64,000 nucleotides of DNA from an uncultured Phocaeicola sp. (GCA_944320845.1 CALUJA010000035.1:17922-81921); one strand, 5' to 3'; shown: positions 1 to 9,885, counted from the stretch's first letter. The notes: a model not told the origin generated them from the sequence alone. Translations and numbers: made by a program.

Positions 1-146
1 GGCGTGTCGTCGGCTCCCGTCACGGTGGTCTTGCGCATGCCGATGTAGAGCGTCTCGCCCTCGGCCAGATTCTTGGTGGTGGAGCAGGCCGCCAGCGCAG
101 CCGACACCGCCAGTACAGCTGTTATATGATAGATGAGTCTTTTCAT
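1..146 (-). CDS. BamA/TamA-family outer-membrane protein, N-terminal fragment
   Basis: Partial gene running off the left edge; only about 48 N-terminal residues are visible. The start codon at 146 overlaps the stop of the upstream tamB-like gene (ATGA), so the two are translationally coupled. The N-terminus has a signal peptide ending in a lipobox (LAACS) followed by TTKNLAEGETLY, as in Bacteroidales Omp85-type lipoproteins encoded next to TamB. By family it would be a 16-strand barrel with POTRA domains that inserts outer-membrane proteins together with TamB. The assignment rests on the short N-terminus plus context, so it is an inference. Confidence 0.65.
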   Translation of the reverse strand, partial: MKRLIYHITAVLAVSAALAACSTTKNLAEGETLYIGMRKTTVTGADDT

Positions 147-3100
147 TGTCCGTCTGTTTCGTTCTTGTTTTCCTTTTCCGCTCCGTCTTCTGCGGCCGGC
201 TGGGGCTTCTTCTTCCGGCTGCGGAAGATGAACAGCTCGCTCAGCCTGCTGATTTTCTTGCGCAGCACGATACCCGCTCCGGTCTCGGTCACTTCGCCGT
301 CGAGGATGTTTTCGTAGTTCTTGTCATGGAATATCTTGATGTAGCGCATACCGCTGTTGTCCAGCCGGTATTCCAGCGAGATGTTGTCGATAAACGACTC
401 GTCCTGCTGGGCGGCGTTGTTTCCGGTCGACACCTTTCCGCCGATGATTACGCTGAAGCGGTTGTTCCAGAACCGTTTGGCGAACTGGAAGTTGTAGTCG
501 GTCTGCGTGTTTCCCCCCTGCTCGGTCTGCTCCATGCCGAAGTTCACGTCGATGGTCTTCAGCGCGCTGCCCGCCACCTTGTTTATCTGCCCTTCGAGGA
601 AGGAGTTGAGCATGCTGTTGGCCGACATGCCTCCGCCTCCGGCCGTGTTCCCCTCGGCCAGATACATGCCCGTGACGAGCATGGTCACCGCCAGCTTGTT
701 GCGCTCTTCGGCCGACATGCCCGCCAGCTCGTTCTGCATGGTACCGTCGTCGGGGGCCTCGAGCGTGAAGACGAAGCCCAGGTTCTCCAGCCGGTTGGTG
801 ATGCTCACGCCCACATCAAAGTTCACCGTGCGCGTGCTCTGGTCTTCCTGCGCCACCGAAGCGCGCACCCGCTCCGAAGCCTGGATGTTCAGGTTCGGGT
901 TCATGATGTTTCCCGTCCACTCGATGTAGCTTCCGCTGCGGATGTGGAAGGTCTTCAGGGGGATGACCGGCATCTGGTACTTCAGCTCCCCGCTCATCAG
1001 CGAGTAGCGTCCGTTGAGCAGCATGTTCCCCTCGGGCGTGTACTGGAACGAGAGGTCGCCCCCGCCCTCGAACATCATGTAGTTGCTGCCGTTCTCGTCC
1101 ATGTCCACCTGACACTGCACCGCCTCGTCGATGTGTAGGGTCATCAGCATGTCCATCCCGCCCAGGGTCATGGTAGGGATGGTATGGCGTGCGGCCGCGG
1201 CCGTATCCCTGAAGTTCACAAAGGTGACCGTCTCGCCCAGGCGGTCTTCCACCGTGAGCGGAGAGTCTTGCAGGATGTAGGTAAAGTCGCTCGTGCCCAG
1301 TATGTTGGCGTTTCCCCTCAGGGTCATCGCCGTCAGGCTGCCCCGCAGCAGGGCGTTGAAGTCGATGTACAGCTTTCCGTATACGATGGATTCCTTGGTC
1401 TTCTTGGCGTTCAGCACCTCAAAGTTGTGCGCATCCATCCGCAGGTCGAGCTGCATGTCGGCCAGGTCAGCCATGTCCACGCTGCCGTCGATGGTGAAGG
1501 GGGTCTTCCCCGCGGTGTAGATGCTGAACCTGTCGAAGGTGAGCCGGCTGTCGGCGATGCGCACGGGGCGGTTGTCAAGCCTCAGGGTGAGCGAGGCCTG
1601 CGGAACGTTCACGCTTACGCTGTCGAGGTTAATATCTCCGTTCATCAGCGGACGGGCGGTACTGCCCGAAACAGACAGCGTGCCGTCCACATCGCCCGAG
1701 AGCGTCGCCATGCCGCCGGGTATGAAGGCGTTGGCTATGTGGAGCGGGAAATGGTGAAGACCCATTTCGGCCTCAATCCGCTCCCCGCTGCGCCCCGACG
1801 CCGCCAGATAAGAGCCGTTCACGCTGGCAATCTCTTCATTCTCGAGCGTGACGAAGCCGTCGAAGGTCTGCTCGCCCGTCTCCAAGGGCAGGTAGACGCC
1901 GCTCATCCCCCAGTTTCCCAACGGCTGGCGGTTGTAGGCCAGCCCGTTCACGCTGACATCGGCCGATACCTGCATCATCTTGTCCGCCTGCACGTAGTGG
2001 GCCTCGGCGTTGATTATCCCCGCAATGTCGGGCATGTAGGGCACGATGCGGCGGAACTCGGCGATGTCGAGCCGGTTGACAGACAGCGTAAGGTCTTGCT
2101 GCACGGTAGAGTCGGGCGTGGAATAGAGGTGGATGCCCGTATGGTTTTCGTCGAAGATGCCCAAATCGGCCTCGATGCGCCCCTCGTTTTTCAGATAGAT
2201 GTAGTTGCGCGGATTCACCCTGAACTTGCGGTAGACCAGCGTGGGGTCGCCCGGCGAGATGTGGATGCTGATGCCTTCCTTCTGAAGTCCGGCGATGAAG
2301 CCGAGGTGCACCCCGCACTCTTTCCTCCCGTTCAGGTAGTCAATCATCACGTTTGCCCGGTCGGCCCCGATATCGCCGTCGAGCGAAATGTCGAACGCCT
2401 CCTGAAAGGGCTTGTTGCCCGCTGTCACCCCGCTCTTGAACACCATCCGCCCCGTTTCAGGCTTGAGGTTGAAGTAGATGGTGTCGAGCTCCAGACTGTC
2501 GGTGCGCAGGCTGTAGAGGTAGGCGTCGGCCTTCAGCCCGCTGGCGGGCGAGGTCTCGATGCGCGTGAACAGGCGGCTGAAGCGGATGTTCTTTATGGCA
2601 AGCATGTTGGCCAGCGGGTTGTCGTTTTTGGCGAAGATGTAAAAGGTGGCGTCGGGCAGATGCTCCTTCAGCGCCTCCTGGTCTACATACCCCGCCTTCC
2701 ACTGCTCGGCCAGCATCGTGCCCAGGCGCGTGGCGCGTGCGGCAAGCTGCTCCACCCCGCCCTGGGTGCGGAAAAGGAAGGTCAGGTCGCCGGCGTTGGC
2801 ATAGCTGCGGATGGAGTCGCGCGCCGTGCTGACCCCCACGTGGAGGTCTTTCGTGCGGAACGTGTCTCTTGCCGTGAAGATGCGCACGTCGCTCACCGAC
2901 AGCCGCGCGCTGTGGCTCTTCTGCAGGTCGGTAGAGAGGTGCAGGTCGATTTTCTCTCCCGTCTTCAGCGGGGCGGCCGTCACCTGCAGGCCGTACAGGT
3001 CGAGGCTGCGCACCTCCATGTTCATGTCCGCCTTTATCCGGCGGGGATGGAGCACGGCCTCGAGCCGCGAGGAGATGTCCATCACACTGTCTTTCACCTC

Positions 3101-4771
3101 CAGGCCCACCTGTGCCTTCGACTGCTTCAGCGAGGCGTCGAGCGTCAGGCCCGAGAATGTGCGGCTGCCGTACTCCAGCCGCGACAGCGCCCCTCCGGCC
3201 TCCAGCACGGTGTGCGGGGAGAAGAAGTCGAGCCCCTCGCCGCGGGCGTGCAGCGAGGCCGACACGTGGAAGAGCGAGTCGGCGGGCAAAAAGGCGTGCA
3301 TGTCCATCGAGTCTACATCGATGCGGGCATGATAGGCGTCGCGCCCCAGGTCGTAGCCGGCCGCCAGCTCCACCCGTCCCGAGTCGTTGCGCAGGGCCAT
3401 GTCGGCCTCCACCAGGCTTCCCTTCATGCCCGCCTTGCCGTCGAGCGTCAGGCCCGGGGGAATCGCGATAGCCCCTCCGGCCAGCGCCTCGGCGAAGCCC
3501 ATGTCGTGGAAGGCTGCCGAGAGGTTGAGCGTGCCCGCACGGGCGGCGCTGTCGAGCAGGTTGGTCAGCACGCCGTCGGTCTCCACACGGAAGCTTTCGG
3601 CCATGGCGATGTTGGCCTGCGTGAGCCGCAGCTCCTTCAGACTGCCGTCAAGCCCCACCTGTATGCGGAGCGGGGCCGACGGATAGCTGCTCACGAACTC
3701 CTCGGGCATGGCCGGCAGGAAGCGCATGAGGTCGGTCTTCCCGATTTCGGCCATCAGGCGCGCGCGCAGCGAGCCGTCGGGGTCGGAGGCGGTCAGGCTC
3801 CAGTCGGCCGAAGCCTCGAAGGCGAGATACGAGTCGGGGGTGCGCACCTCGAGCGAGGGCACGCTGATTACCCGCTCGTCGGCCACCAGACGACCTTCGG
3901 CAGAGGTTATCTGCAGTCCCGAGCGCTCCTTCATCCCCAGCTCGCGGATAAGGGCGCGTATGTGGTTTCCTTCGTAATGGATGGAGTCGATGCCGATGTT
4001 GATGTCGCTCACACGGATGTGTGAGGGGTCGAATCCGGACACCGCCGCCGGAGCGCCGCCCGCGTTGTAGTCGGCCTCTCCCTGGCGGATGCTGAAGTGC
4101 TGCACCGTGTAGGCCGACCGCCTCAGGTCAATCAGTCCGCCGCGCAGGGCCGCCTGTCCCAGCTTCACGCGGAAGTCCATCGTGTCGAGCGGCATCTGCA
4201 TGGCAAACGACACGTTCTCCAGACTGATGTCGCGCAAGTCCACCTTCCAGTAGAGCGGCTCGGAGGCCGCGGTATCCACGCTCTCGGTGGTGTCGGCCAG
4301 ACAGAGCGACAGGCTGGCGTCTTTCAGCAGCAGGTTGTTGAGCACGGCGGTCTCGGGCGAGAGGTCTACCCCGTGCGAGCGCAGGAACAGTTCGCCCACC
4401 TCGCCCTTGAGGGTCATCCCCTCCACCAGGCGGGCCGTGTTCACCGACGCGCCGGCAAGGCGCACCCCGTCAATCTCCACCCGCTTGCGCACGAGCGGCA
4501 GCAGCTGCACCTTCACCGTAAGCCGCTCGACGTCGAGAATCGTGTCCTGCCCGTCCACCACCTGCGCCTCGTGCACCACCAGGTCGAGGGGGAACGAAAG
4601 AGACAGGCGGCCGATACGGATGTCCATGCCCGTCGCCCCGGAGGCCTGGCGGGTGGCCGTATCCACCAGAAAGCGCTGCACGGGAGGCATGTACAGCAGC
4701 GTGCAGAGCACCGCAAACAGTGCAAAGGGAAAGAGGGCAATCCCGATGCCCCATTTGGCATATCTTTTCAT
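143..4771 (-). CDS. tamB: TamB-like translocation and assembly module / AsmA-like envelope protein
   Basis: A 1542-residue protein with one N-terminal membrane anchor (MKRYAKWGIGIALFPFALF, residues 1-25), then a very long beta-rich region typical of the TamB/AsmA bridge proteins that span the periplasm. The C-terminal third (DUF490/TamB domain) carries repeated strand-turn patterns and ends near EYRLDNSGMRYIKIF. I chose ATG 4771 because it gives a clean membrane anchor; an in-frame ATG at 4834 adds 21 residues with no recognisable purpose. TamB proteins carry lipids or support outer-membrane protein insertion. The overlapping downstream gene is an Omp85-type lipoprotein, the usual partner in Bacteroidetes. 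Confidence 0.85.
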   Translation of the reverse strand: MKRYAKWGIGIALFPFALFAVLCTLLYMPPVQRFLVDTATRQASGATGMDIRIGRLSLSFPLDLVVHEAQVVDGQDTILDVERLTVKVQLLPLVRKRVEIDGVRLAGASVNTARLVEGMTLKGEVGELFLRSHGVDLSPETAVLNNLLLKDASLSLCLADTTESVDTAASEPLYWKVDLRDISLENVSFAMQMPLDTMDFRVKLGQAALRGGLIDLRRSAYTVQHFSIRQGEADYNAGGAPAAVSGFDPSHIRVSDINIGIDSIHYEGNHIRALIRELGMKERSGLQITSAEGRLVADERVISVPSLEVRTPDSYLAFEASADWSLTASDPDGSLRARLMAEIGKTDLMRFLPAMPEEFVSSYPSAPLRIQVGLDGSLKELRLTQANIAMAESFRVETDGVLTNLLDSAARAGTLNLSAAFHDMGFAEALAGGAIAIPPGLTLDGKAGMKGSLVEADMALRNDSGRVELAAGYDLGRDAYHARIDVDSMDMHAFLPADSLFHVSASLHARGEGLDFFSPHTVLEAGGALSRLEYGSRTFSGLTLDASLKQSKAQVGLEVKDSVMDISSRLEAVLHPRRIKADMNMEVRSLDLYGLQVTAAPLKTGEKIDLHLSTDLQKSHSARLSVSDVRIFTARDTFRTKDLHVGVSTARDSIRSYANAGDLTFLFRTQGGVEQLAARATRLGTMLAEQWKAGYVDQEALKEHLPDATFYIFAKNDNPLANMLAIKNIRFSRLFTRIETSPASGLKADAYLYSLRTDSLELDTIYFNLKPETGRMVFKSGVTAGNKPFQEAFDISLDGDIGADRANVMIDYLNGRKECGVHLGFIAGLQKEGISIHISPGDPTLVYRKFRVNPRNYIYLKNEGRIEADLGIFDENHTGIHLYSTPDSTVQQDLTLSVNRLDIAEFRRIVPYMPDIAGIINAEAHYVQADKMMQVSADVSVNGLAYNRQPLGNWGMSGVYLPLETGEQTFDGFVTLENEEIASVNGSYLAASGRSGERIEAEMGLHHFPLHIANAFIPGGMATLSGDVDGTLSVSGSTARPLMNGDINLDSVSVNVPQASLTLRLDNRPVRIADSRLTFDRFSIYTAGKTPFTIDGSVDMADLADMQLDLRMDAHNFEVLNAKKTKESIVYGKLYIDFNALLRGSLTAMTLRGNANILGTSDFTYILQDSPLTVEDRLGETVTFVNFRDTAAAARHTIPTMTLGGMDMLMTLHIDEAVQCQVDMDENGSNYMMFEGGGDLSFQYTPEGNMLLNGRYSLMSGELKYQMPVIPLKTFHIRSGSYIEWTGNIMNPNLNIQASERVRASVAQEDQSTRTVNFDVGVSITNRLENLGFVFTLEAPDDGTMQNELAGMSAEERNKLAVTMLVTGMYLAEGNTAGGGGMSANSMLNSFLEGQINKVAGSALKTIDVNFGMEQTEQGGNTQTDYNFQFAKRFWNNRFSVIIGGKVSTGNNAAQQDESFIDNISLEYRLDNSGMRYIKIFHDKNYENILDGEVTETGAGIVLRKKISRLSELFIFRSRKKKPQPAAEDGAEKENKNETDGQ

Positions 4772-4875
4772 GTTTCTATCCCGTTTAATCAAAAAACTTA
4801 TGCGAATATACAAAAAACAACCGAAAGAAGGCACATTTTATCGGCAAACTATTCGCGCGAATGCACAATTCTTCG

Positions 4876-4883
4876 TATCTTTG
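4876..4883 (+). promoter_or_regulatory. Bacteroides-type -7 promoter element
   Basis: TATCTTTG matches the Bacteroides -7 consensus TAnnTTTG and lies 28 bases before the nucleotidyltransferase start. No clear TTTG -33 box is seen. Confidence 0.6.
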
Positions 4884-4910
4884 CACGAACATTAACTTTT
4901 AACTCTACTT

Positions 4911-5816
4911 ATGAAACCGACATTATTTGTACTGGCTGCCGGCATGGGAAGCCGCTACGGGGGCCTGAAGCAGCTCGACGGCCTGGGTCCCAACGGAGAG
5001 ACCATCATGGACTATTCCATATTCGACGCCATCCGCGGCGGATTCGGCAAACTGGTGTTTGTCATCCGCAAGGACTTTGAAAAGGATTTCCGCGAAAAAA
5101 TCATCAGCAAATACGAAAACCACATCCCGGTGGAGGTGGTGTTTCAGGACATACACAACCTGCCCGAAGGGTTCACCTGCCCGCAGGAGCGCGTGAAGCC
5201 GTGGGGCACGAACCACGCCGTGCTGATGGGCAAGGACGTCATCAAGGAGCCGTTTGCCGTAATCAACGCCGACGACTTCTACGGGCGCGACAGCTTCGCC
5301 GTCATCGGCAAATACCTGTCTGAGCTGCCCGAAGGCTCGAAGAACGACTACTGCATGGTGGGATTCCGCGTGGGCAACACGCTGTCGGAAAGCGGCTCGG
5401 TGGCACGGGGCATCTGCTCGACCAACGAGGCCGGACACCTGACCACGGTAGTGGAGCGCACGGAAATCATGCGCGTGGACGGCCCGGTATGCTACAAGGA
5501 CGAAAAGGGAGACTGGGTGGCCGTGGACGACAACACGCCGGTATCGATGAACATGTGGGGATTCACGCCCGACTATTTCAAGTATTCGGAAGACTATTTC
5601 GTGGAGTTCCTCAACGCCAACATCACCAACATCAAGGCCGAGTATTTCATCCCGCTGATGGTGAACAAGCTCATCAACGAGGGAACGGCCACCGTAAAGG
5701 TGCTCGACACCACCTCGAAATGGTTCGGCGTGACGTATGCGGCCGACCGCCAGAGCGTGGTAGACAAGATACAGGCGCTGGTAGACGCGGGAGAATATCC
5801 TGCAAAACTGTTCTGA
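4911..5816 (+). CDS. Sugar-nucleotide nucleotidyltransferase (NTP_transferase family)
   Basis: A 301-residue protein whose N-terminus has the nucleotidyltransferase signature LAAGMGSRYGGLKQ (residues 8-21), with the conserved glycine loop and lysine for NTP binding. NADDFYG around residues 121-127 supplies the metal-binding aspartates. Family members join a sugar-1-phosphate to UTP, CTP or dTTP to make an activated sugar. The precise substrate cannot be read from sequence; a UTP-glucose-1-phosphate-type role is likeliest. It is a single-gene unit with its own promoter, ending at a bidirectional terminator. Its upstream neighbour tamB is divergent. Confidence 0.8.
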   Translation: MKPTLFVLAAGMGSRYGGLKQLDGLGPNGETIMDYSIFDAIRGGFGKLVFVIRKDFEKDFREKIISKYENHIPVEVVFQDIHNLPEGFTCPQERVKPWGTNHAVLMGKDVIKEPFAVINADDFYGRDSFAVIGKYLSELPEGSKNDYCMVGFRVGNTLSESGSVARGICSTNEAGHLTTVVERTEIMRVDGPVCYKDEKGDWVAVDDNTPVSMNMWGFTPDYFKYSEDYFVEFLNANITNIKAEYFIPLMVNKLINEGTATVKVLDTTSKWFGVTYAADRQSVVDKIQALVDAGEYPAKLF

Positions 5817-5897
5817 AGTCCGTGAGGATTATATAAAGCTTCGAGAATCTGTGAAGATTCGTTGATGCTCATAAATGTTTTCAATATAAAAAAAAGA

Positions 5898-5941
5898 AAG
5901 CCATCCCGCACGGGGCGTAACGCCCGGTTGCGGGATGGCTT
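5898..5941. terminator. Bidirectional rho-independent terminator
   Basis: A 13-bp perfect stem (AAGCCATCCCGCA with its complement at 5929-5941) with a GC-rich loop. A-rich DNA lies on the left and T-rich DNA on the right. It sits between the convergent nucleotidyltransferase and diaminopimelate dehydrogenase genes, so it can stop both. Confidence 0.85.
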
Positions 5942-5968
5942 GTCTTTATCCTCTCCTTCCCCTGCTGC

Positions 5969-6868
5969 TCAGACCAGATGAGCGATAAGCTCCTCGCGGT
6001 CGCCCGCAAGCAGGTCGATGACCGGCAGCTCAATCATGGTGTAGCATCCCGGCTGCTGCTTCATCGAAGCGCGCGCCACGCATACCAGCACCTGTGCGGT
6101 CAGGGCAGGGTTGTTGATTTTCATGTCAAACTCGAAGAGCTGGTTGTGCGTCTTTCCCGAAACGCCCTTGCGCACCAGGTTCACGCCGTGTCCCACATCG
6201 TTCAGGTCGTCCACACACGGCACCTGAATCACGTGCGTCTCGTCGTTCACGAAATACGGGTCGGTCTTGATGGCCTTCTCCACCGTCTTGAAGTCGGCGC
6301 CTTCCTCCAGCTCCACATACACCATGCGGCGGTGGATGCCCGTCCCCACGGGGATGGTCATCGAGAGCGCGTCCTTCACCCCGGCAATGGCACGCACGGC
6401 CACCGAGTGACCCATGCTGCGCCCCGGCCCGAAGTTGGTGTAGGTGATGCCCTTGGGCGCGATGGCCTCAAGCAGCGTGCGCACCACCGAGTCGCTTCCC
6501 GGGTCCCATCCGGCCGAGATGACCGACACCGCCCCGTGCTCGCGTGCCGTCTCGCCCAGCGAGCGGCGCAGCTGCGTAATCTGCGTGTGGATGTCGAAGC
6601 TGTCCACGGTATTGATGCCGAGCGACAGGATGTCTTTCGCATACGCCTCCACGCTGCGGGTGGGGGTAGCCAGGATGGCCACATCCACATCCTCCAGCTC
6701 GCGGATGTCCTTCACCACCGGATAGGCGGCCAGTTCGGCCGGACAGTTTTCTGCTCCGTGGCGGCGCACGATGCCCGCCACCTCAAAGTCAGGAGCGGCC
6801 TCGAGCGCTTCCAACGTAAACTTGCCAATGTTGCCGTATCCCACTACGGCAGCTCTGATTTTCTTCAT
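5969..6868 (-). CDS. ddh: meso-diaminopimelate D-dehydrogenase
   Basis: A 299-residue protein, the usual length for the family. It opens with a Rossmann NADP-binding motif, [34 protein letters not shown] and [18 protein letters not shown] match the substrate-binding core of diaminopimelate dehydrogenase. The enzyme reductively aminates tetrahydrodipicolinate to meso-diaminopimelate in one step, feeding both lysine and peptidoglycan synthesis. The start at 6868 was chosen because the upstream extension is basic, non-conserved and overlaps the promoter. It is transcribed alone, towards the shared terminator. Confidence 0.9.
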   Translation of the reverse strand: MKKIRAAVVGYGNIGKFTLEALEAAPDFEVAGIVRRHGAENCPAELAAYPVVKDIRELEDVDVAILATPTRSVEAYAKDILSLGINTVDSFDIHTQITQLRRSLGETAREHGAVSVISAGWDPGSDSVVRTLLEAIAPKGITYTNFGPGRSMGHSVAVRAIAGVKDALSMTIPVGTGIHRRMVYVELEEGADFKTVEKAIKTDPYFVNDETHVIQVPCVDDLNDVGHGVNLVRKGVSGKTHNQLFEFDMKINNPALTAQVLVCVARASMKQQPGCYTMIELPVIDLLAGDREELIAHLV

Positions 6869-6923
6869 ACTTTCTTTTATTGAATGTTTAAAATGGTTTG
6901 TCTTTTTCCGCTTGCGGCGGATG

Positions 6924-6931
6924 CAAAAATA
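6924..6931 (-). promoter_or_regulatory. -7 promoter element for ddh
   Basis: Reads TATTTTTG on the minus strand, matching TAnnTTTG, 56 bases upstream of the ddh start. It lies inside the longer open frame, which supports the shorter ddh start. Confidence 0.55.
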
Positions 6932-7055
6932 CGCATTCGGGAGCATTTCCGGCAACAAGTCGGCGCACGATTTTCAAATATTTTCCCCGAAACTTACAAT
7001 TTATAACTTACTTATGCCTATTTTTGTTCACCGAATTATAATTTGTCAGAAAAAC

Positions 7056-7652
7056 ATGATTGAATATATCAAAGGAGAACTAACGGAAATCACTCCGGCA
7101 CTGGCGGTGGTGGAGTGCCACGGGGTGGGATACGGCGTGAACGTGTCGCTCAACACCTTTTCGGCCATCCAGGGGAAGAAGGAGGTGAAGCTTTACATCT
7201 ACGAGGCCATCCGCGAAGACGCCCACGTGCTCTACGGCTTCGCCACGCGGCAGGAGCGCGAACTGTTCCTGCTGCTCATCACGGTGTCGGGCATCGGGGG
7301 GAACACGGCGCGCATGATTCTCTCGGCCCTCTCGCCCGCCGAGCTGTGCAGCGTGGTGAGCAGCGGAAACGAGAAGCTGCTCAAGACCGTAAAGGGCATC
7401 GGACTGAAGACGGCCCAGCGCATCATCGTGGAGCTGAAAGACAAGATTGGCGCCACAGAGGCCGGCACGGCCCAGCCGGCGGGCGGCACGGCACAGGCCG
7501 TGCACACCGAGATTTACGAAGAGGCCGTGGCCGCCCTCACCATGCTGGGGTTCGCCCCGGCCCCGTCGCAGAAGGTGGTGGGAGCCATCCTCAACGAAGA
7601 GCCCGCGGCCACCGTCGAGACGGTCATCAAGCTCGCCCTGAAGCGGCTGTAG
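7056..7652 (+). CDS. ruvA: Holliday junction branch-migration protein RuvA
   Basis: A 198-residue protein of normal RuvA length. The N-terminal OB-fold begins [12 protein letters not shown]. The central helix-hairpin-helix DNA-binding region includes [14 protein letters not shown] and [20 protein letters not shown] Pro/Ala/Gly linker follows, then the C-terminal three-helix domain that contacts RuvB ([11 protein letters not shown]). RuvA tetramers hold the four-way junction for the RuvB motor during recombinational repair. I used the ATG at 7056 because an open frame extending upstream adds low-complexity residues outside the family. It converges on aroB with a four-base gap and no visible terminator. 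Confidence 0.95.
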   Translation: MIEYIKGELTEITPALAVVECHGVGYGVNVSLNTFSAIQGKKEVKLYIYEAIREDAHVLYGFATRQERELFLLLITVSGIGGNTARMILSALSPAELCSVVSSGNEKLLKTVKGIGLKTAQRIIVELKDKIGATEAGTAQPAGGTAQAVHTEIYEEAVAALTMLGFAPAPSQKVVGAILNEEPAATVETVIKLALKRL

Positions 7653-7656
7653 CGGC

Positions 7657-8718
7657 CTATCCCATCGTCTCGCTGTAGAAGTCGAACAGCTCGTACACCG
7701 TCTCCTGCGAGGCGGTCTGGTCGATGCGGATGTCGCCCACATCGGCCAGCAGGGTGAAGTTCACCACCCCGGCCGACACGTTCTTCTTGTCGTGCTTCAT
7801 CAGCTCATACAGCGTGTCGTAGTCGCGGCAGGTAAAGCCGATGCGCCCGTAGTTTTCCTTGATGAAGGCCACGGTGTGGCGCAGCTTGTCGGAGGGGAAT
7901 CCCGCCTGCACATGCGACAGGTAGAGCTCGCACACCATGCCCCAGGCCACGGCATAGCCGTGCAGCACAGGCCGTCCCGACATCATGGCGAAGCTCTCGA
8001 AAGCATGCCCCACGGTGTGCCCGAAGTTGAGCGCCTTGCGGATGCCCCGCTCGCGGGGGTCCTGCGCCACGATGTCCTCCTTCACCTGCACCGAGCGCGC
8101 CACGAGGCGCTGCAGCAGGTCGTAGTCGATGTGCTCCATGTCGGCCGCAAGCAGCTCGCTCCAGTGGGCGGTGTCGCTGATGAGCCCGTGCTTCAGCATC
8201 TCGGCATAGCCCGAGAGGACGTTGTCGCGGTCGAGCGTGCGCACGAACCCGCAGTCGATGAGCACCTGGTCGGCCGGAGCGAACGCCCCCACCTCGTTCT
8301 TCAGCCCGTTGAAGTTGATGCCCGTCTTTCCGCCCACGGCCGCGTCTACCATCGACAGCAGCGTGGTGGGCACATTTATATAAGGGATGCCCCGCTTGAA
8401 GGTGGCGGCCGCAAACCCTCCCAGGTCGGTCACCATGCCTCCCCCGAGGTTGACAAGCAGCGAATGGCGCGTGGCTCCCTTCTCGCTCAGCTGCCCCCAC
8501 ACGTAGGCCAGCGACTCCAGATTCTTGTGCATGTCGCCCACCCCGATGCAGACGGGCACGGCATCCCTCATGCAGGGGATGTCCCGCACGAGCGGCAGGC
8601 AGCAGCGGGCGGTGTGCTCGTCGGCCACCACAAACAGCCTGTCGTAGGCGTGGGACGATACGGCTCTTTCCAAATCCTCGCCCACATTGCGGCAGATAAT
8701 GACCTCTTGTTTGCTCAT
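7657..8718 (-). CDS. aroB: 3-dehydroquinate synthase
   Basis: A 353-residue protein with the AroB nucleotide-binding glycine motif GGGMVTDLGGFAAATFKRG and the zinc and active-site region EMLKHGL...LNFGHTVGHAFE...HGYAVAWGM. The last holds the conserved glutamate and the two histidines that bind zinc. The enzyme converts DAHP to 3-dehydroquinate, the second step of the shikimate pathway. It stands alone on the minus strand, tail-to-tail with ruvA. Full length with no missing key residues. Confidence 0.93.
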   Translation of the reverse strand: MSKQEVIICRNVGEDLERAVSSHAYDRLFVVADEHTARCCLPLVRDIPCMRDAVPVCIGVGDMHKNLESLAYVWGQLSEKGATRHSLLVNLGGGMVTDLGGFAAATFKRGIPYINVPTTLLSMVDAAVGGKTGINFNGLKNEVGAFAPADQVLIDCGFVRTLDRDNVLSGYAEMLKHGLISDTAHWSELLAADMEHIDYDLLQRLVARSVQVKEDIVAQDPRERGIRKALNFGHTVGHAFESFAMMSGRPVLHGYAVAWGMVCELYLSHVQAGFPSDKLRHTVAFIKENYGRIGFTCRDYDTLYELMKHDKKNVSAGVVNFTLLADVGDIRIDQTASQETVYELFDFYSETMG

Positions 8719-8787
8719 AGATGTATGGTTTTTGCGGCAAATTTAGAAAAAAAGCAGGAAGAAAGCGGATAAAAGCCTGCAATTAAT

Positions 8788-8795
8788 TACATTTG
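8788..8795 (+). promoter_or_regulatory. -7 promoter element
   Basis: TACATTTG fits TAnnTTTG, 31 bases before the start of the small membrane protein gene. A TTG that could read as an upstream start lies inside this element, so it is rejected as a start. Confidence 0.55.
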
Positions 8796-8825
8796 CCGAC
8801 AAAAAACCATCAAAACAAAACCGTT

Positions 8826-9257
8826 ATGAAAGGAATACTCCCCCCGCCGTGCAGATGGGCAGGCTACGCGCTGCTCCTGCTGTCGGTTTTCGTCCCGATG
8901 CTGATGTACATGTTCGGCATGATAGACGACGGAAACCTGCTTTACGTGAAATTAGGCATGAAGTCGGCCATCTGGATTGCGCTCTTCATGATTTTTCTGG
9001 CGCGCACGAAAGACGAGTGCGAGGCCGTGGCCTCCATCCGCGCCCGCTCGATGAAGTACGCCCTCTACATCTGGGGCGTGTGCTACCTGGTGCTGCTCGC
9101 CCTGGCCGCCGCCGAGCACGACCTCTCCCGTGCCGACAACTCCATCGGCATCGTCTACATGGTCATCAACGTGCTCTGCATGGAGTTTCTGCACCAGAAA
9201 TACCGCATGGAGAAGATGTTCGGCAGAAGGCGGCCGGGCGGCAGGGAGACAAAGTGA
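8826..9257 (+). CDS. Small four-pass membrane protein of unknown function
   Basis: A 143-residue protein with four hydrophobic stretches: about residues 8-28 (WAGYALLLLSVFVPMLMYMF), 38-58, 75-96 and 105-123. It ends in a basic tail (RRRPGGRETK). I recognise no enzyme motif. The ATG at 8826 follows a promoter-like element by a short leader. It may be a lone core-genome membrane protein; it has no operon partner and is followed by the repeat block. Confidence 0.6.
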   Translation: MKGILPPPCRWAGYALLLLSVFVPMLMYMFGMIDDGNLLYVKLGMKSAIWIALFMIFLARTKDECEAVASIRARSMKYALYIWGVCYLVLLALAAAEHDLSRADNSIGIVYMVINVLCMEFLHQKYRMEKMFGRRRPGGRETK

Positions 9258-9299
9258 CGGGCTTTCGCTTCGGGCCGCGGAAAGACAAGCCGGCGAGGC

Positions 9300-9500
9300 T
9301 TCCGCCCTCAAAGAGGCCCTGCCATGCCTAACCGCGGGTGAGCGAAGCGAACCTGCGGAAAGAGGGCAAACACCCATCCCCCCGCACCGCCCTCGAAGAG
9401 GGCATACCATGCCTAACCGCGAGTGAGCGAAGCGAACCTGCGGAGAGAGAACACCCCCCCCGTCCCCGAAGGGGGCGAAACGCAATCCGCACCCCACACG
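9300..9500 (+). repeat. Two partial copies of the structured 300-bp repeat (right halves)
   Basis: Two tandem right-half units. Each has a GCCCTC-GAA/AAA-type hairpin, a short ATGCCTAA spacer and the 27-base right arm (9332-9358 and 9417-9443), which carries GAGCGAAGCGAACCTGCGG. The second is followed by CCCCGAAGGGGG and GCGAAACGCAATCC, leading straight into full copy A. Chance open frames here (GERSEPA-type translations) come from the repeat and are not genes. Confidence 0.75.
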
Positions 9501-9505
9501 GACAT

Positions 9506-9795
9506 TGGATTTCTCCGAAGCCCCACTGACTGAGAGCGTCCGCATCCGCAGGTTCGCTGCGCTCACCCGCGGATAAGCATCGTGGGGCGGTTACGCCGCC
9601 CTTCACGCCAACAGATACACCTATATATATCAGGAAACAAGGGAACGAGCCATACCGACTCCGGAGGGCACACACCTCCCCCGCACCGCCCTCGAAGAGG
9701 GCATACCATGCCTAACCGCGGGTGAGCGAAGCGAACCTGCGGAGAGAGAACACCCCCCAACCCCGTCCCCGAAGGGGGCAAACAGCATTCCTGTC
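9506..9795 (+). repeat. Structured 300-bp repeat, copy A (full)
   Basis: Full unit in the same orientation as copies B and C. It begins with ATTGGATTTCTCCGAAGCCC, a diverged form of the ATTGGACTTCTACGAAGCCC head in B and C. The 27-base left arm is at 9546-9572 and the right arm at 9716-9742; the two arms are inverted complements with one mismatch. Between them lie a GGGCGG...CCGCCC hairpin, CTCCGGAG and a GCCCTC-GAA-GAGGGC hairpin. It ends with CCCCGAAGGGGG. The block separates the small membrane gene from the TonB-type receptor. Confidence 0.8.
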
Positions 9796-9885
9796 AGCTG
9801 AAATATTAAAATACGTTTAAAGGCTTAAACCTTCCGGCACGTAAAGTGTCGAAAAGACAATATTAACCAATCATAGGAAACACGA

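Noticed and set aside
1184-4024. 946-codon antisense open frame over tamB
   Set aside because: Histidine/valine/glutamine-rich shadow of the real gene, without a promoter or motif.
8793-8825. Upstream TTG start for the small membrane protein
   Set aside because: The TTG is inside the -7 promoter element; ATG 8826 is the proper start.
9258-9781. Short open frames in the repeat block with GERSEPA-type translations
   Set aside because: They follow the repeated arms and appear in every copy in several frames, which shows they come from the repeat and not from coding.
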